Of a stretch of DNA of 64,000 nt, positions 32,397-41,310 are shown piece by piece. Position 1 is the stretch's first letter; each line of letters starts with the position of its first letter. The stretch lies in assembly GCF_002803845.1 (NCBI RefSeq), contig NZ_CP024985.1, positions 5,219,501 through 5,283,500 on the forward strand, written 5' to 3'. This DNA is from Streptomyces lavendulae subsp. lavendulae (GTDB taxonomy: Bacteria > Actinomycetota > Actinomycetes > Streptomycetales > Streptomycetaceae). The translations under genes and the position numbers were made by a program. The notes beneath the pieces are model-generated. The model was given only the letters and a program-made list of their open reading frames with translations. It did not search any database and was not told the origin of the DNA.

Positions 32397-33038
32397 GTGA
32401 CCGCGGAAACCTCCCAGACTCTCGATCGAGGGCTGAGAGTCCTCAAGCTGCTCGCCGACACCGACCACGGTCTGACTGTCACCGAGCTCTCCAACCGCCT
32501 CGGTGTCAACCGCACCGTGGTCTACCGACTGCTCGCGACCCTCGAACAGCACGCCCTGGTCCGCCGCGACCTCGGCGGCCGGGCCCGCGTCGGGCTCGGC
32601 GTGCTGCGGCTGGGGCGTCAGGTCCACCCGCTCGTGCGGGAGGCGGCGCTGCCCGCGCTGCGTTCGCTCGCCGAGGACATAGGCGCCACCGCGCACCTGA
32701 CCCTCGTCGACGGCACCGAGGCGCTCGCCGTCGCCGTCGTCGAGCCGACCTGGACCGACTACCACGTCGCCTACCGCGCCGGTTTCCGTCACCCCCTGGA
32801 CCGCGGTGCGGCCGGCCGGGCCATCCTGGCCGCCCGCCAGGGCACGCTCATCGAGCCCGGCTACACCCTGACCCACGGCGAACTCGAAGCGGGCGCCAGC
32901 GGCGCCGCCGCCCCGCTGGTCGGCATCACCGGGCTGGAGGGCAGCGTCGGCGTGGTGATGCTGGCCGACGCCGTACCGGAGCGGGTGGGTCCGCGCGTGG
33001 TCGACGCCGCCCGCGAGGTCGCCGACGCCCTGCGCTAG
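32397..33038 (+). CDS. IclR-family transcriptional regulator
   Basis: 213 residues from GTG 32397. The N-terminal winged helix TLDRGLRVLKLLADTDHGLT, LSNRLGVNRTVVYRLLATLE is the IclR DNA-binding domain, and AYRAGFRHPLDRGAAGRAIL and GITGLEGSVGVVML are from the effector-binding domain. IclR regulators control catabolic genes in response to small organic acids or aromatics. No target gene is evident: upstream is a divergent wall protein. Confidence 0.9.
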   Translation: MTAETSQTLDRGLRVLKLLADTDHGLTVTELSNRLGVNRTVVYRLLATLEQHALVRRDLGGRARVGLGVLRLGRQVHPLVREAALPALRSLAEDIGATAHLTLVDGTEALAVAVVEPTWTDYHVAYRAGFRHPLDRGAAGRAILAARQGTLIEPGYTLTHGELEAGASGAAAPLVGITGLEGSVGVVMLADAVPERVGPRVVDAAREVADALR

Positions 33039-33364
33039 CCGGTTGCCGCCGCCGGTGTTCCCCGGCGAGGGCACCGCCCGGGCCGCGGCCCGCCGCCGGG
33101 GAGCCCCCCCCGGCGGCCCCGCGCTCGGCGGCCCCACGCCCGGCGGCCCCACGCCCGGCGGCCGCGCGCCCGGACGACAGCGCCTCCACGGCCGCATGGT
33201 CCGGGGCCGCACCCCCTGGCCGGCCCCGCCCCGGCGGCTGCGCTCCCCCGGGATGCCCGCGCCCCCCCCGGACACGGGAGCCCCGGACGCCCGAGCCCCG
33301 GAACATCGGCGCCACCGGCGCACGGGCACGCGGGCACCGCTGTGCGGCCCGATAGATTGGCCGG
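33039..33364. other. 326-base GC-rich region with promoter at its end
   Basis: Contains four 15-bp tandem repeats (33111-33170) and TAGATT at 33353-33358, which lies 6 bases before GTG 33365. I see no gene in it. Confidence 0.5.
33111..33170. repeat. Four tandem copies of a 15-bp unit
   Basis: CGGCGGCCCCACGCC-type units at 33111, 33126, 33141 and 33156; the middle two are identical. Confidence 0.85.
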
Positions 33365-34162
33365 GTGCTCTCTCGCCTCACACGTCTGCCGCGTCCCGCC
33401 GCCCTGGCCATCTGCGCCGCGCCCGTAGCCGCGCTGTTCGCGGTGGCCGCCCTCGCGCCACTGCCCTTCGTGATCGCCCAGCCGGGCCTCACGGCCGACG
33501 TGCTCGGTGCCCGTGACGGCAAGCCCGTCATCACCGTCACCGGTGCGCCCACCCGGGACACCAAGGGCCAGCTGCGGATGACCACCATCCAGGCGACCGG
33601 CCCCTCCAGCACCGTCACCCTTCCCGAGCTGATCGGCAACTGGTTCGACAGCACCCGGGCGGTCATGCCGAAGGGGGCCGTCTACCCGTCGGGCGGAAGC
33701 GACAAGGAGATCGAGCAGCACAACCTGGAGGAGATGACGCAGTCCCAGTCGGCCGCCGCCCAGGCCGCCCTCGGATATCTCCACAAGGACCCGAAGGCGG
33801 TCAAGGCCGACCTCAACCTCGCCGACGTCGGCGGTCCCAGCGCCGGACTGCTCTTCTCCCTCGGCATCGTCGACAAGCTCGACGGCGACGGCAGCGGCGG
33901 CGACCTCACCGGCGGGCGCACCATCGCCGGTACGGGAACCATCACCGCCGACGGGACGGTCGGCGCCGTCGGGGGAGTGGGCCTGAAGACCCAGGCGGCC
34001 CGCCGCGACGGGGCGACGGTCTTCCTCGTCCCGAAGGCGGAATGCTCCGACGCCAAGGCCGAACTCCCCCAGGGGCTGCGGCTGATCCCCGTCACCTCGC
34101 TGTCGGGCGCGGTGGACTCCCTGCGGGCGCTTCAGCGGGGCGGGGAGGTTCCGGCCTGCTGA
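33365..34162 (+). CDS. Membrane-anchored Lon-S16-like protease domain protein
   Basis: 265 residues from GTG 33365. An N-terminal membrane helix (about 11-40) precedes an extracellular domain. DVGGPSAGLLFSLGIVD carries Ser159 and TVGAVGGVGLKTQAARRDG carries Lys208, the Ser-Lys dyad and spacing of Lon-type S16 peptidases. It resembles secreted YlbL-type proteins but is short and I see no PDZ domain. -10 TAGATT 6 nt upstream predicts a leaderless mRNA. Its 3' end overlaps the convergent MFS gene by 71 bases. Confidence 0.82.
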   Translation: MLSRLTRLPRPAALAICAAPVAALFAVAALAPLPFVIAQPGLTADVLGARDGKPVITVTGAPTRDTKGQLRMTTIQATGPSSTVTLPELIGNWFDSTRAVMPKGAVYPSGGSDKEIEQHNLEEMTQSQSAAAQAALGYLHKDPKAVKADLNLADVGGPSAGLLFSLGIVDKLDGDGSGGDLTGGRTIAGTGTITADGTVGAVGGVGLKTQAARRDGATVFLVPKAECSDAKAELPQGLRLIPVTSLSGAVDSLRALQRGGEVPAC

Positions 34163-35393
34163 CGGGCCCGGACGGGGTGTGGTCGAGGCCGCGCCAGGCG
34201 GGGAAGAGGAGGGGGGTCAGGGTGGTCAGGAAGTAGGCGGCGCCGAAGGCCAGGAGGGCGTGGGCGATGCCGAAGCCGTCCACCAGGAGGCCCGCCGTGA
34301 GGCCGCCCAGGGGCATCACCAGCTCGCAGCCCGCCATGGTCACGCCGGAGACGCGGCTGCGCAGTTCCTCGGGGACCAGTTCGTACATCACCGTGCCGAG
34401 GATCGGGTTGAGCATGCCCGCCCCGAGGCCGGAGAGGGCCATGACGACCGCCAGCGGTGGCGCGGTGTCGGTGAGGGCGGCCGTCACGTAGCGGGGGGCG
34501 CCGCACAGGAGGAAGGCCACCGCGAACACCGCCCGGCGGGGGAAGCGCTCGCCCCACGCCCCGTAGAGCAGGGCGCCCAGCAGGGCGGAGCCGCCGAACA
34601 GGGAGATCATCAGGCCGACCGCGCCGGCGCTGCCGAGGTCCTCGCGGCCGTGGACGGGCAGCAGGACCGAACTCCAGCCCTGGTCCAGCCCGTTGGTCAT
34701 CATCACCATCAGGGTGACGCCCATCAGGAGCCGGGAGCGGGTCAGGAAGCGCCAGCCCTCGGCCATCTCGGCCCGGTAGGCGCCGAACGTCACCTTCTCC
34801 GGGGAGGGTTGCGGGTCGGCGGCGGCGACCCCGCGCACGAACGCCGTCATCAGCAGTGCCGAGACGGCGAAGGAGGCCGCGTCCAGGAGCAGGACGGTCT
34901 CGGCGCCGACGAACGTGATCAGCAGGCCGGCCGTGGCGGCCCCGAGCATGCGGGCTCCGCGCGAGACGGCGTCGTAGAGGCTGGACGCCCGGCCGATGGT
35001 GGTGCCGGCGTGCCCGGCGAGGGCGGGGAGCAGGACGTTGCGGGCGGTCAGGCCCGGGGTGTGCACGAGGCCGCTGACGGCCATCAGCGCGCACAGCATC
35101 CAGAACTCCAGCAGGCCCGCGTAGTGGAGCAACGGGATCGCGCCGACCGCGAGCGCGCAGATGAGGTCGGAGGCCGCGGAGACGCGGCGGCGGCCGATCC
35201 GGTCGATCAGCGGGCCGCCGACGAGCGCGGCGACGATCACGGGCAGGGTGGCGCAGAAGGCGACGACCCCGGCCCGGCCGGCGCTGCCCGTGGTCTGGAG
35301 CACGAACCACGGGACGCCGATCAGGGTGAGTGAACTGCCGGCTATGGAGATGGTGTTGGCGGCCAGGAGTGCGGTGAGGGGGCGCCTGCTCAT
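34092..35393 (-). CDS. MFS transporter in ArsR-controlled operon
   Basis: 433 residues, about 12 membrane helices. GGPLIDRIGRRRVSAASDLI is the MFS loop 2-3 signature, and the second half repeats the fold (FGGSALLGALLYGAWGERFP). It resembles macrolide/MefA-like or enterobactin exporter-type permeases. The C-terminus is a Pro-rich cytosolic tail. The start codon overlaps the stop of the small upstream gene (ATGA). The ArsR gene at the head of the operon suggests efflux controlled by a bound ligand. Confidence 0.87.
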   Translation of the reverse strand: MSRRPLTALLAANTISIAGSSLTLIGVPWFVLQTTGSAGRAGVVAFCATLPVIVAALVGGPLIDRIGRRRVSAASDLICALAVGAIPLLHYAGLLEFWMLCALMAVSGLVHTPGLTARNVLLPALAGHAGTTIGRASSLYDAVSRGARMLGAATAGLLITFVGAETVLLLDAASFAVSALLMTAFVRGVAAADPQPSPEKVTFGAYRAEMAEGWRFLTRSRLLMGVTLMVMMTNGLDQGWSSVLLPVHGREDLGSAGAVGLMISLFGGSALLGALLYGAWGERFPRRAVFAVAFLLCGAPRYVTAALTDTAPPLAVVMALSGLGAGMLNPILGTVMYELVPEELRSRVSGVTMAGCELVMPLGGLTAGLLVDGFGIAHALLAFGAAYFLTTLTPLLFPAWRGLDHTPSGPVSRPEPPRPAEAPAGSPPRPTAR

Positions 35394-35626
35394 GCCGCGT
35401 GCTGCCGGACGCGGGCGTGGACGTGGGCCGGTTCCATCAGGCGCAGTCCGGCACTGATCAGGGCCTCGCCGAGCCGGTTGCGCAGGGCCGGGACGGCGTG
35501 GACGGCGGGGGCCCCGGGGGCGGCGCTCTCGTGCGCGAGGTGCCAGGCGGCGGCCTCGGCGGCGAGTTCGGCGGTACGGGCGGCGTGGATCTCGGCGTGG
35601 ATCTCGGCGTACGGGAAGGCGTGCAT
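35390..35626 (-). CDS. Small hypothetical protein in ArsR-MFS operon
   Basis: 78 residues, AAGGAG 8 nt before the ATG. MHAFPYAEIHAEIHAARTAE contains a short AEIH duplication, and the rest is Ala/His-rich and helical (LRNRLGEALISAGLRLMEPA). Ten histidines in 78 residues might bind metal. No known family. It is coupled to the MFS gene by ATGA. Confidence 0.65.
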   Translation of the reverse strand: MHAFPYAEIHAEIHAARTAELAAEAAAWHLAHESAAPGAPAVHAVPALRNRLGEALISAGLRLMEPAHVHARVRQHAA

Positions 35627-35682
35627 GGCAGGACTCCTTCGGTGGTGGTGTCGCTCGGGAGGGAGTGGGGCGGGCCCGGGGC

Positions 35683-36297
35683 CTACGCGCCGTCGCGGCG
35701 CGGGAAGGCGTGCGTGTGGACGCGGACCGTCTCGGTGCCCTCGGACTCCGGCAGGTCGCGGTAGCCGTTGACCAGGTCGTGCATCCTGTGGATCAGTTCG
35801 AGGGTCTGCTCGGCCGTCAGTCGCAGGGTGAAGTCGCTGATGTCCGAGCCGCGCCGCCATTCCTGCGGCCAGCCCTCGGCGGTGCCGAGCCAGGCGTTCA
35901 TCTCCTGGGTGTGGATGGTCGCGATCTCGTGCAGGAAGAGCTCCGCCGCGCCGCGGGTGGCCGGGTCCTCGTCCTGGAGCAGTGACTCGTCGAACCGCGT
36001 GCCGTCGTGCGTGGCCTTCCACCAGCGTTCGCGGCCCTTGCCGTACTCCGGGGCGTCCTCGACGAAGCCGTGCGCGGCGAGCTGGCGCAGGTGGTAGCTC
36101 GTGGCCCCGCTGGACTCCCCGAGCTGCTCCGCCAGCTGCGACGCGGTGGCGGGGCCGTTGCGGCGCAGGGAGGCGAGGAGCCGGATGCGCAGGGGGTGGG
36201 CGAGGCCGCGCAGGGAGCGGGCGTCGAGGGTGCGGACGTTGGGCTCGGCCGCGGGCGTCTGCTGCGGGGCGCCGGATGCGGCGTTCTTCTCGGGCAT
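35683..36297 (-). CDS. ArsR-type winged-helix regulator
   Basis: 204 residues. SLRGLAHPLRIRLLASLRRN, ATASQLAEQLGESSGATSYH and LRQLAAHGFVED form the ArsR winged helix, and the C-terminal 110 residues (RERWWKATHDG, FLHEIATIHTQEMNAWLG) belong to the larger actinobacterial ArsR-like regulators. No cysteine metal site is visible. It heads a three-gene operon with an MFS transporter. Its own promoter is overlapped by a perfect inverted repeat, so autorepression is likely. TACTGT 6 nt upstream of ATG 36297 predicts a leaderless mRNA. Confidence 0.88.
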   Translation of the reverse strand: MPEKNAASGAPQQTPAAEPNVRTLDARSLRGLAHPLRIRLLASLRRNGPATASQLAEQLGESSGATSYHLRQLAAHGFVEDAPEYGKGRERWWKATHDGTRFDESLLQDEDPATRGAAELFLHEIATIHTQEMNAWLGTAEGWPQEWRRGSDISDFTLRLTAEQTLELIHRMHDLVNGYRDLPESEGTETVRVHTHAFPRRDGA

Positions 36298-36303
36298 GGC
36301 TCA

Positions 36304-36346
36304 ACAGTAGAGTTGCAAAGAATCCTATGCAAGGGTTTCTTTGCAA
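36304..36346 (-). promoter_or_regulatory. ArsR promoter and 10-bp operator arms
   Basis: On the minus strand, -35 TTGCAT (36332-36327), 17-base spacer, -10 TACTGT (36309-36304), start codon at 36297. TTGCAAAGAA (36313-36322) and TTCTTTGCAA (36337-36346) are perfect arms that enclose the -35 and enter the spacer. Confidence 0.75.
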
Positions 36347-36388
36347 GGTCTTCTTTGGAACTCCCCGGACGGCTCAGCCCCGGACGGC

Positions 36389-36859
36389 TCAGCCCTCGTG
36401 CGCCGCCTGCTCCACCAGGGGGATGATCCGCAGCGGCACCGGGTTCTCCATCACGATCGCCGTCGACGCCCGCACGATCCCCTCGAAGCCGACGACCCGG
36501 TCGATCACCCGCTGGAGGTCGGCGTTCGAGCGCGCCACGAGCCGGCACAGCATGTCCCCGGTGCCGGTGGTCGTGTGCAGTTCCAGCACCTCCGGCACGC
36601 CCGCCAGGTGGGCCCGTACGTCCGAACCCTGGCCCTGCTTGATCTCCAGCGTGGCGAAGGCCGTCACCGGGTACCCCAGGGCGGCCGGGTCGACCTGCGG
36701 GCCGAAGCCGCGGATGACCCCGTTCGACTGGAGCCGGTCGAGGCGGGCCTGCACCGTGCCGCGGGCCACGCCCAGCCTGCGCGAGGCCTCCAGGACCCCG
36801 ATCCGCGGTTCGCGCGCGAGCAGGACGATGAGCCTGCCGTCGAGTTCGTCGATGCCCAT
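36389..36859 (-). CDS. Lrp/AsnC-family regulator divergent from hppD
   Basis: 156 residues, AGGGAAGG upstream of the ATG. IDELDGRLIVLLAREPRIGV, LEASRRLGVARGTVQARLDR form the Lrp winged helix; the RAM ligand domain follows (VTAFATLEIKQGQ...LHTTTGTGDMLCRLVARS). These proteins sense amino acids. The divergent hppD gene in tyrosine breakdown makes tyrosine or phenylalanine a plausible effector, which is an inference from position. It is also head-to-tail with the ArsR gene but separately promoted. Confidence 0.9.
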   Translation of the reverse strand: MGIDELDGRLIVLLAREPRIGVLEASRRLGVARGTVQARLDRLQSNGVIRGFGPQVDPAALGYPVTAFATLEIKQGQGSDVRAHLAGVPEVLELHTTTGTGDMLCRLVARSNADLQRVIDRVVGFEGIVRASTAIVMENPVPLRIIPLVEQAAHEG

Positions 36860-36928
36860 GGGAGCCTTCCCTCGTTCGGCTGGTCATACTGCACAGATCT
36901 CGCAGTCATCCTGCGACGGTGCTGGGCA

Positions 36929-36943
36929 TTCTGTACAGCAGAA
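36929..36943. promoter_or_regulatory. Candidate Lrp site between lrp and hppD
   Basis: TTCTG-tacag-CAGAA inverted repeat in the 129-base divergent region; CTGCACAG and CTGCGAC half-site-like copies lie nearby. Confidence 0.45.
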
Positions 36944-36988
36944 ACGGAAACTATTGCGCAGCTTGTGGAAGGGCGGGACTCTGCGCTC

Positions 36989-38143
36989 ATGACTGAGTCT
37001 CTGGTGAACCTCGAAACCACCCCGCACACCGCGCGTGAGGCCGACCCCTTCCCGGTGAAGGGCATGGACGCGGTCGTCTTCGCCGTGGGCAACGCCAAGC
37101 AGGCCGCGCACTACTACTCCACCGCCTTCGGCATGAAGCTCGTCGCCTACGCCGGACCGGAGAACGGCAGCCGTGAGACGGCCAGCTACGTCCTCACCAA
37201 CGGCTCCGCGCGCTTCGTCCTCACCTCGGTCATCAAGCCGACGACCGACCACGGCCGCTTCCTCGCCGAGCACGTCGCCGAGCACGGCGACGGCGTCATC
37301 GACCTCGCCATCGAGGTCCCCGACGTCCGCGCGGCGTACGCGTACGCCGTCGAGCAGGGCGCCCGCGGGCTGGACGAGCCGTACGAGGTCAAGGACGAGC
37401 ACGGCACCGTGGTGCTCGCCGCCATCGCCACCTACGGCCAGACCCGCCACACGCTGGTCGAGCGCACCGGCTACGACGGCCCGTACCTGCCCGGCTACGT
37501 GGCCGTCGAGCCGATCGTCGCCGCGCCCGCGAAGCGGACCTTCCAGGCCATCGACCACTGCGTGGGCAACGTCGAGCTCGGCCGGATGAACGAGTGGGTG
37601 GCGTTCTACAACAAGGTCATGGGCTTCACGAACATGAAGGAGTTCGTGGGCGACGACATCGCGACCGAGTACTCGGCGCTGATGTCCAAGGTGGTCGCGG
37701 ACGGCACCAAGAAGGTCAAGTTCCCGATCAACGAGCCGGCGATCGCGAAGAAGAAGTCGCAGATCGACGAGTACCTGGAGTTCTACGGCGGCCCCGGCGT
37801 CCAGCACATCGCGCTCGCGTCGAACGACATCGTGGCGACCGTGCGCACGATGCGGGCGGCGGGCGTGCAGTTCCTGTCCGTGCCGGACTCGTACTACGAC
37901 ACGCTGGGCGAGTGGGTCGGCGACACGCGCGTGCCGATCGACGAGCTGCGCGAGCTGAAGATCCTGGCGGACCGCGACGAGGACGGCTACCTGCTGCAGA
38001 TCTTCACCAAGCCGGTGCAGGACCGCCCGACGGTCTTCTTCGAGATCATCGAGCGGCACGGGTCGATGGGCTTCGGCAAGGGCAACTTCAAGGCGCTGTT
38101 CGAGGCGATCGAGCGGGAGCAGGAGAAGCGCGGCAACCTGTAG
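36989..38143 (+). CDS. hppD: 4-hydroxyphenylpyruvate dioxygenase
   Basis: 384 residues. It converts 4-hydroxyphenylpyruvate to homogentisate with Fe(II) and O2, the second step of tyrosine catabolism. The 2-His-1-Glu iron site is His190 (AIDHCVGNV), His273 (GVQHIALAS) and Glu352 (TVFFEIIERHG), and the C-terminal GMGFGKGNFKALF-like helix (SMGFGKGNFKALFEAIE) is present. Homogentisate can oxidise to brown melanin-like pigment. The divergent Lrp gene probably controls it. Confidence 0.96.
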   Translation: MTESLVNLETTPHTAREADPFPVKGMDAVVFAVGNAKQAAHYYSTAFGMKLVAYAGPENGSRETASYVLTNGSARFVLTSVIKPTTDHGRFLAEHVAEHGDGVIDLAIEVPDVRAAYAYAVEQGARGLDEPYEVKDEHGTVVLAAIATYGQTRHTLVERTGYDGPYLPGYVAVEPIVAAPAKRTFQAIDHCVGNVELGRMNEWVAFYNKVMGFTNMKEFVGDDIATEYSALMSKVVADGTKKVKFPINEPAIAKKKSQIDEYLEFYGGPGVQHIALASNDIVATVRTMRAAGVQFLSVPDSYYDTLGEWVGDTRVPIDELRELKILADRDEDGYLLQIFTKPVQDRPTVFFEIIERHGSMGFGKGNFKALFEAIEREQEKRGNL

Positions 38144-38203
38144 GCCGTCGAGCGGCGGGCCCGGGTCCCAGGGGCCCGTGCCCGCCGCCGCACCCTTCCC
38201 CCG

Positions 38204-39718
38204 TCAGGTGGCCGAGGGCTTCGGCTTCGGCTTCGCCGGTGCCGGCTTCGGCGGGGGCTTCGGCGGGTTGGGCTTCGGGAGTTCGGGGGCCACCCACGGG
38301 GTGCGGGGCTGCATGTTCTCCGGGCCGCCCGAGGGGGGCTGGCCGATCGTGGCGAGGGCCTCCTTCGCGAGGGGGCCGCGGACCGGGGAGAAGCCCGGGT
38401 TCGTCCGCAGGGCCTCCTGGAGGTGGCGACGGGCCGCCGCCTCGTCGCCCAGGCCCCGCTCGATCATCGCCCGGTGGTAGGCGAACTCCGCGCTGCGCAG
38501 CCCCAGCTCGGTGGCCTTCTTCGCGTGCTCCAGTGCCGCCGTGTCCTCCCCGCCGCGGTGCAGAGCCCAGCCCAGGGCGTCGGCCACCTGCACGCTCTTG
38601 TGCCGCTTCCACTCCGCCGACAGGCGGCGTACGGCGGCCCCCGCGTCCCCGTGGTCGGCCTCGAACAGGCCCAGGACCACCGCCTCGTTGACGCCGTTCG
38701 CCTCGCCGCGGGCCGCCAGCACCGACACGGCCTCGTACTGGACCCGGGCCTCCTCCGGCCGTCCCAGCGAGTCCAGCAGCTCGCCCAGCTCCAGCGCCAG
38801 GCCCGGCGCCGGCGTACGGCCCAGCGCCATCCGGTAGTCCCGTACCGCCTCCCCGCCCCGGCCCAGCGCGGCCAGCGCCCGCGCCCGGCCGCCCAGGGCC
38901 TCCGCCCGCGCCGGGTCCGTGCGCAGCGCGGCCTCCTGCTGGCGCAGCGCCTCCGCCGCGTCACCCCGCTCGAAGGCGAGCTCCCCGAGCCGGTACAGCA
39001 CGTACGCCTTCTCCGCCGGCGCCTTCGCCGCGCCCGCCGCGTGCTCCAGGGACACCACCGCGTCCTCGCGCCAGCCGCGGTCCCGGTAGACCTGGGCGGC
39101 CCTCAGGTGCGCGGCCAGCCCTTCGCGGAGCTCCGACAGCTGCTCCAGAGCCTTCTGGGCGGCCTTGTAGTCGCCGAGGCCCGTGTACGCGTCCACGAGG
39201 ACCGGGTACGCCGTCCAGCGCCGCGGCGCCTGGGCCCGTACGAGCTCGCCCCACTTCTTCGCCGTCCCGAAGTCCGCGCGGGCGTTGGCGAGGGCGCCCA
39301 TGCCCGTCATCGCGTCGAAGTTGCCCTTCTCCGCGGGCCGGGCCTCCAGGGACCGCTTGAGCGCCTTCTCCGCCTTCGGATACCAGTCCGATTCGGCCGT
39401 CCGCCGGGCCTGTTCGAGGTACGCGGACCCGAGCACCGCCCACGAAGCGTCGTCGTCGGCGTGCGCGGCGACCCACTTCTCCCGGTCCGCCACCAGCGCC
39501 GTCAGGTCCACCGCGGCCGCCGGGGCGCCCACGCCGACCGCCGACGCGGCCCGTTCGCTCGGCCCCGGCGGGCGGGCGTCGTCGCCCGTGCGGGCCGGGC
39601 GGATCAGCAGGGCCGCGGCGATCAGGACCACCGCCACCGCGGCCGCCACCACCGTCTTGCGGCCGGTGAAGGTCACGGGCGGCGCGGGCTGCTGCGAATG
39701 CTCGTCGAAACCGTCCAT
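38204..39718 (-). CDS. Membrane-anchored TPR protein with Pro-Lys tail
   Basis: 504 residues. About 20 cytosolic residues, one membrane helix (VVAAAVAVVLIAAALLI), then at least eight TPR-like units (for example SWAVLGSAYLEQARRTAES, AYVLYRLGELAFERGDAAEA, ALGWALHRGGEDTAALEHA), ending in PKPNPPKPPPKPAPAKPKPK. It is outside the membrane if the N-terminus is in. TPR proteins are scaffolds; the basic Pro-Lys tail might contact the wall or DNA. Its target is unknown. It is divergent from the flavoprotein gene. Confidence 0.82.
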   Translation of the reverse strand: MDGFDEHSQQPAPPVTFTGRKTVVAAAVAVVLIAAALLIRPARTGDDARPPGPSERAASAVGVGAPAAAVDLTALVADREKWVAAHADDDASWAVLGSAYLEQARRTAESDWYPKAEKALKRSLEARPAEKGNFDAMTGMGALANARADFGTAKKWGELVRAQAPRRWTAYPVLVDAYTGLGDYKAAQKALEQLSELREGLAAHLRAAQVYRDRGWREDAVVSLEHAAGAAKAPAEKAYVLYRLGELAFERGDAAEALRQQEAALRTDPARAEALGGRARALAALGRGGEAVRDYRMALGRTPAPGLALELGELLDSLGRPEEARVQYEAVSVLAARGEANGVNEAVVLGLFEADHGDAGAAVRRLSAEWKRHKSVQVADALGWALHRGGEDTAALEHAKKATELGLRSAEFAYHRAMIERGLGDEAAARRHLQEALRTNPGFSPVRGPLAKEALATIGQPPSGGPENMQPRTPWVAPELPKPNPPKPPPKPAPAKPKPKPSAT

Positions 39719-39814
39719 GCGCTCACTGTGCGTCAATATGAAGAGTTCGCCGAGGTGTCCGAAGCCGGTCGCGGCCGTGTTCACACCGATGGCCCCGGCT
39801 GTCACGCTGGCCCC

Positions 39815-41272
39815 ATGGATGACGATCTGTCGGCACGGCTTTCCGAGCGGTCCCCCGAGCGGTCCCCCGAGCAGTCCACCCAGCCGCCCCCCGAGTTCCC
39901 CTCCGCGCAGGGGCTCGTCGAGCGCCTGCGCGAGGGGCTCCCGCCCGAAGCCGTCCTCACCGACCCGCAGGTCACCGCCTCCTACGCCACCGACATGGCG
40001 AGCTTCTGCGCCGCCGGCACGCCCGCCGCCGTCGTCCTGCCCCGCACCGTGGACCAGGTACGGCACGTGATGCGCACCGCGACCGCCCTACGCGTCCCGG
40101 TCGTCCCCCAGGGCGCCCGCACCGGCCTGTCGGGCGCCGCCAACGCCTCGGAGGGCTGCATCGTGCTGTCCCTCGTGAAGATGGACCGGATCCTGGAGAT
40201 CTCCGCGGTCGACCGGATCGCCGTCGTCGAGCCGGGCGTGGTCAACGCGGTCCTCTCGCGGGCCGTGGCCGAACAGGGCCTGTACTACCCGCCCGACCCG
40301 TCCAGCTGGGAGCAGTGCACCATCGGCGGCAACATCGGCACCGCCTCGGGCGGGCTGTGCTGCGTCAAGTACGGGGTCACCGCCGAGTACGTGCTCGGCC
40401 TCGACGTGGTCCTCGCCGACGGGCGGCTGCTGCGTACGGGCCGGCGTACCGCCAAGGGGGTCGCCGGATATGACCTGACCCGCCTCTTCGTGGGCTCCGA
40501 GGGCAGCCTCGGCGTGGTCGTGGGGGCCGTGCTGGCGCTGCGGCCCGCGCCGCCCCGGCAGCTGGCGCTGGCCGCCGAGTTCCCCTCCGTCGCGGCGGCC
40601 TGCGAGGCGGTCTGCGCCGTCATGGAGGCGGGGCTGGCGCCCTCGCTGCTGGAGCTGATGGACCGGACGACCGTCCGCGCCGTCAACGCCCTCGGCCGCA
40701 TGGGTCTGCCCGAGAGCACGGAGGCGCTGCTGCTGGCCGCCTTCGACACCCCGGACGCGCCCGACGGGCTCGCGGCCGTCGGCCGGCTGTGCACCGCCGC
40801 CGGGGCCACCGCCGTCGTGCCCGCCGAGGACGAGGCGGAGTCGGAACTGCTGCTCCGGGCCCGCCGGATGTCCCTGACCGCCCTGGAGGCGCTGAGGCCC
40901 GCGACGATGATCGACGACGTCTGCGTACCCCGGTCGCGGCTCGCCGAGATGCTCGACGGCACGGCCGCCGTCGCGCGGGAGTACGGGCTGCTCATCGGCG
41001 TCTGCGCGCACGCTGGGGACGGCAACACCCACCCGGTGGTCTGCTTCGACCCCGCGGACGAGGACGAGGCGCGGCGGGCCCGGGCGTCCTTCGGCGCCAT
41101 CATGGCGCTGGGTCTGGAGCTCGGCGGGACGATCACCGGCGAGCACGGGGTCGGGGTGCTGAAGAAGGAATGGCTCGCCCGCGAACTCGGGCCGGTCGGC
41201 CTGGAGATGCAGCGCAACGTCAAGCGGGCCTTCGACCCGCTCGGGCTGCTCAATCCCGGCAAGCTCTTCTGA
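39815..41272 (+). CDS. FAD-linked oxidase, glycolate oxidase GlcD-like
   Basis: 485 residues from ATG 39815. VVLPRTVDQVRHVMRTATAL, VPQGARTGLSGAANASEGCI form the FAD-binding PCMH-type domain, and GVCAHAGDGNTHPVVCF, GTITGEHGVGVLKK are the C-terminal substrate and flavin motifs of the D-lactate/glycolate dehydrogenase group. It oxidises a 2-hydroxy acid. No GlcE/GlcF partner is adjacent, so it may be a single-subunit type such as D-lactate dehydrogenase. The first 25 residues carry an SPERSPEQSTQ repeat. No ribosome binding site is obvious. Confidence 0.9.
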   Translation: MDDDLSARLSERSPERSPEQSTQPPPEFPSAQGLVERLREGLPPEAVLTDPQVTASYATDMASFCAAGTPAAVVLPRTVDQVRHVMRTATALRVPVVPQGARTGLSGAANASEGCIVLSLVKMDRILEISAVDRIAVVEPGVVNAVLSRAVAEQGLYYPPDPSSWEQCTIGGNIGTASGGLCCVKYGVTAEYVLGLDVVLADGRLLRTGRRTAKGVAGYDLTRLFVGSEGSLGVVVGAVLALRPAPPRQLALAAEFPSVAAACEAVCAVMEAGLAPSLLELMDRTTVRAVNALGRMGLPESTEALLLAAFDTPDAPDGLAAVGRLCTAAGATAVVPAEDEAESELLLRARRMSLTALEALRPATMIDDVCVPRSRLAEMLDGTAAVAREYGLLIGVCAHAGDGNTHPVVCFDPADEDEARRARASFGAIMALGLELGGTITGEHGVGVLKKEWLARELGPVGLEMQRNVKRAFDPLGLLNPGKLF

Positions 41273-41310
41273 GGAGGGGGTCCCGGAGGTGCGGTCGTCG
41301 GGCGTGCGCG

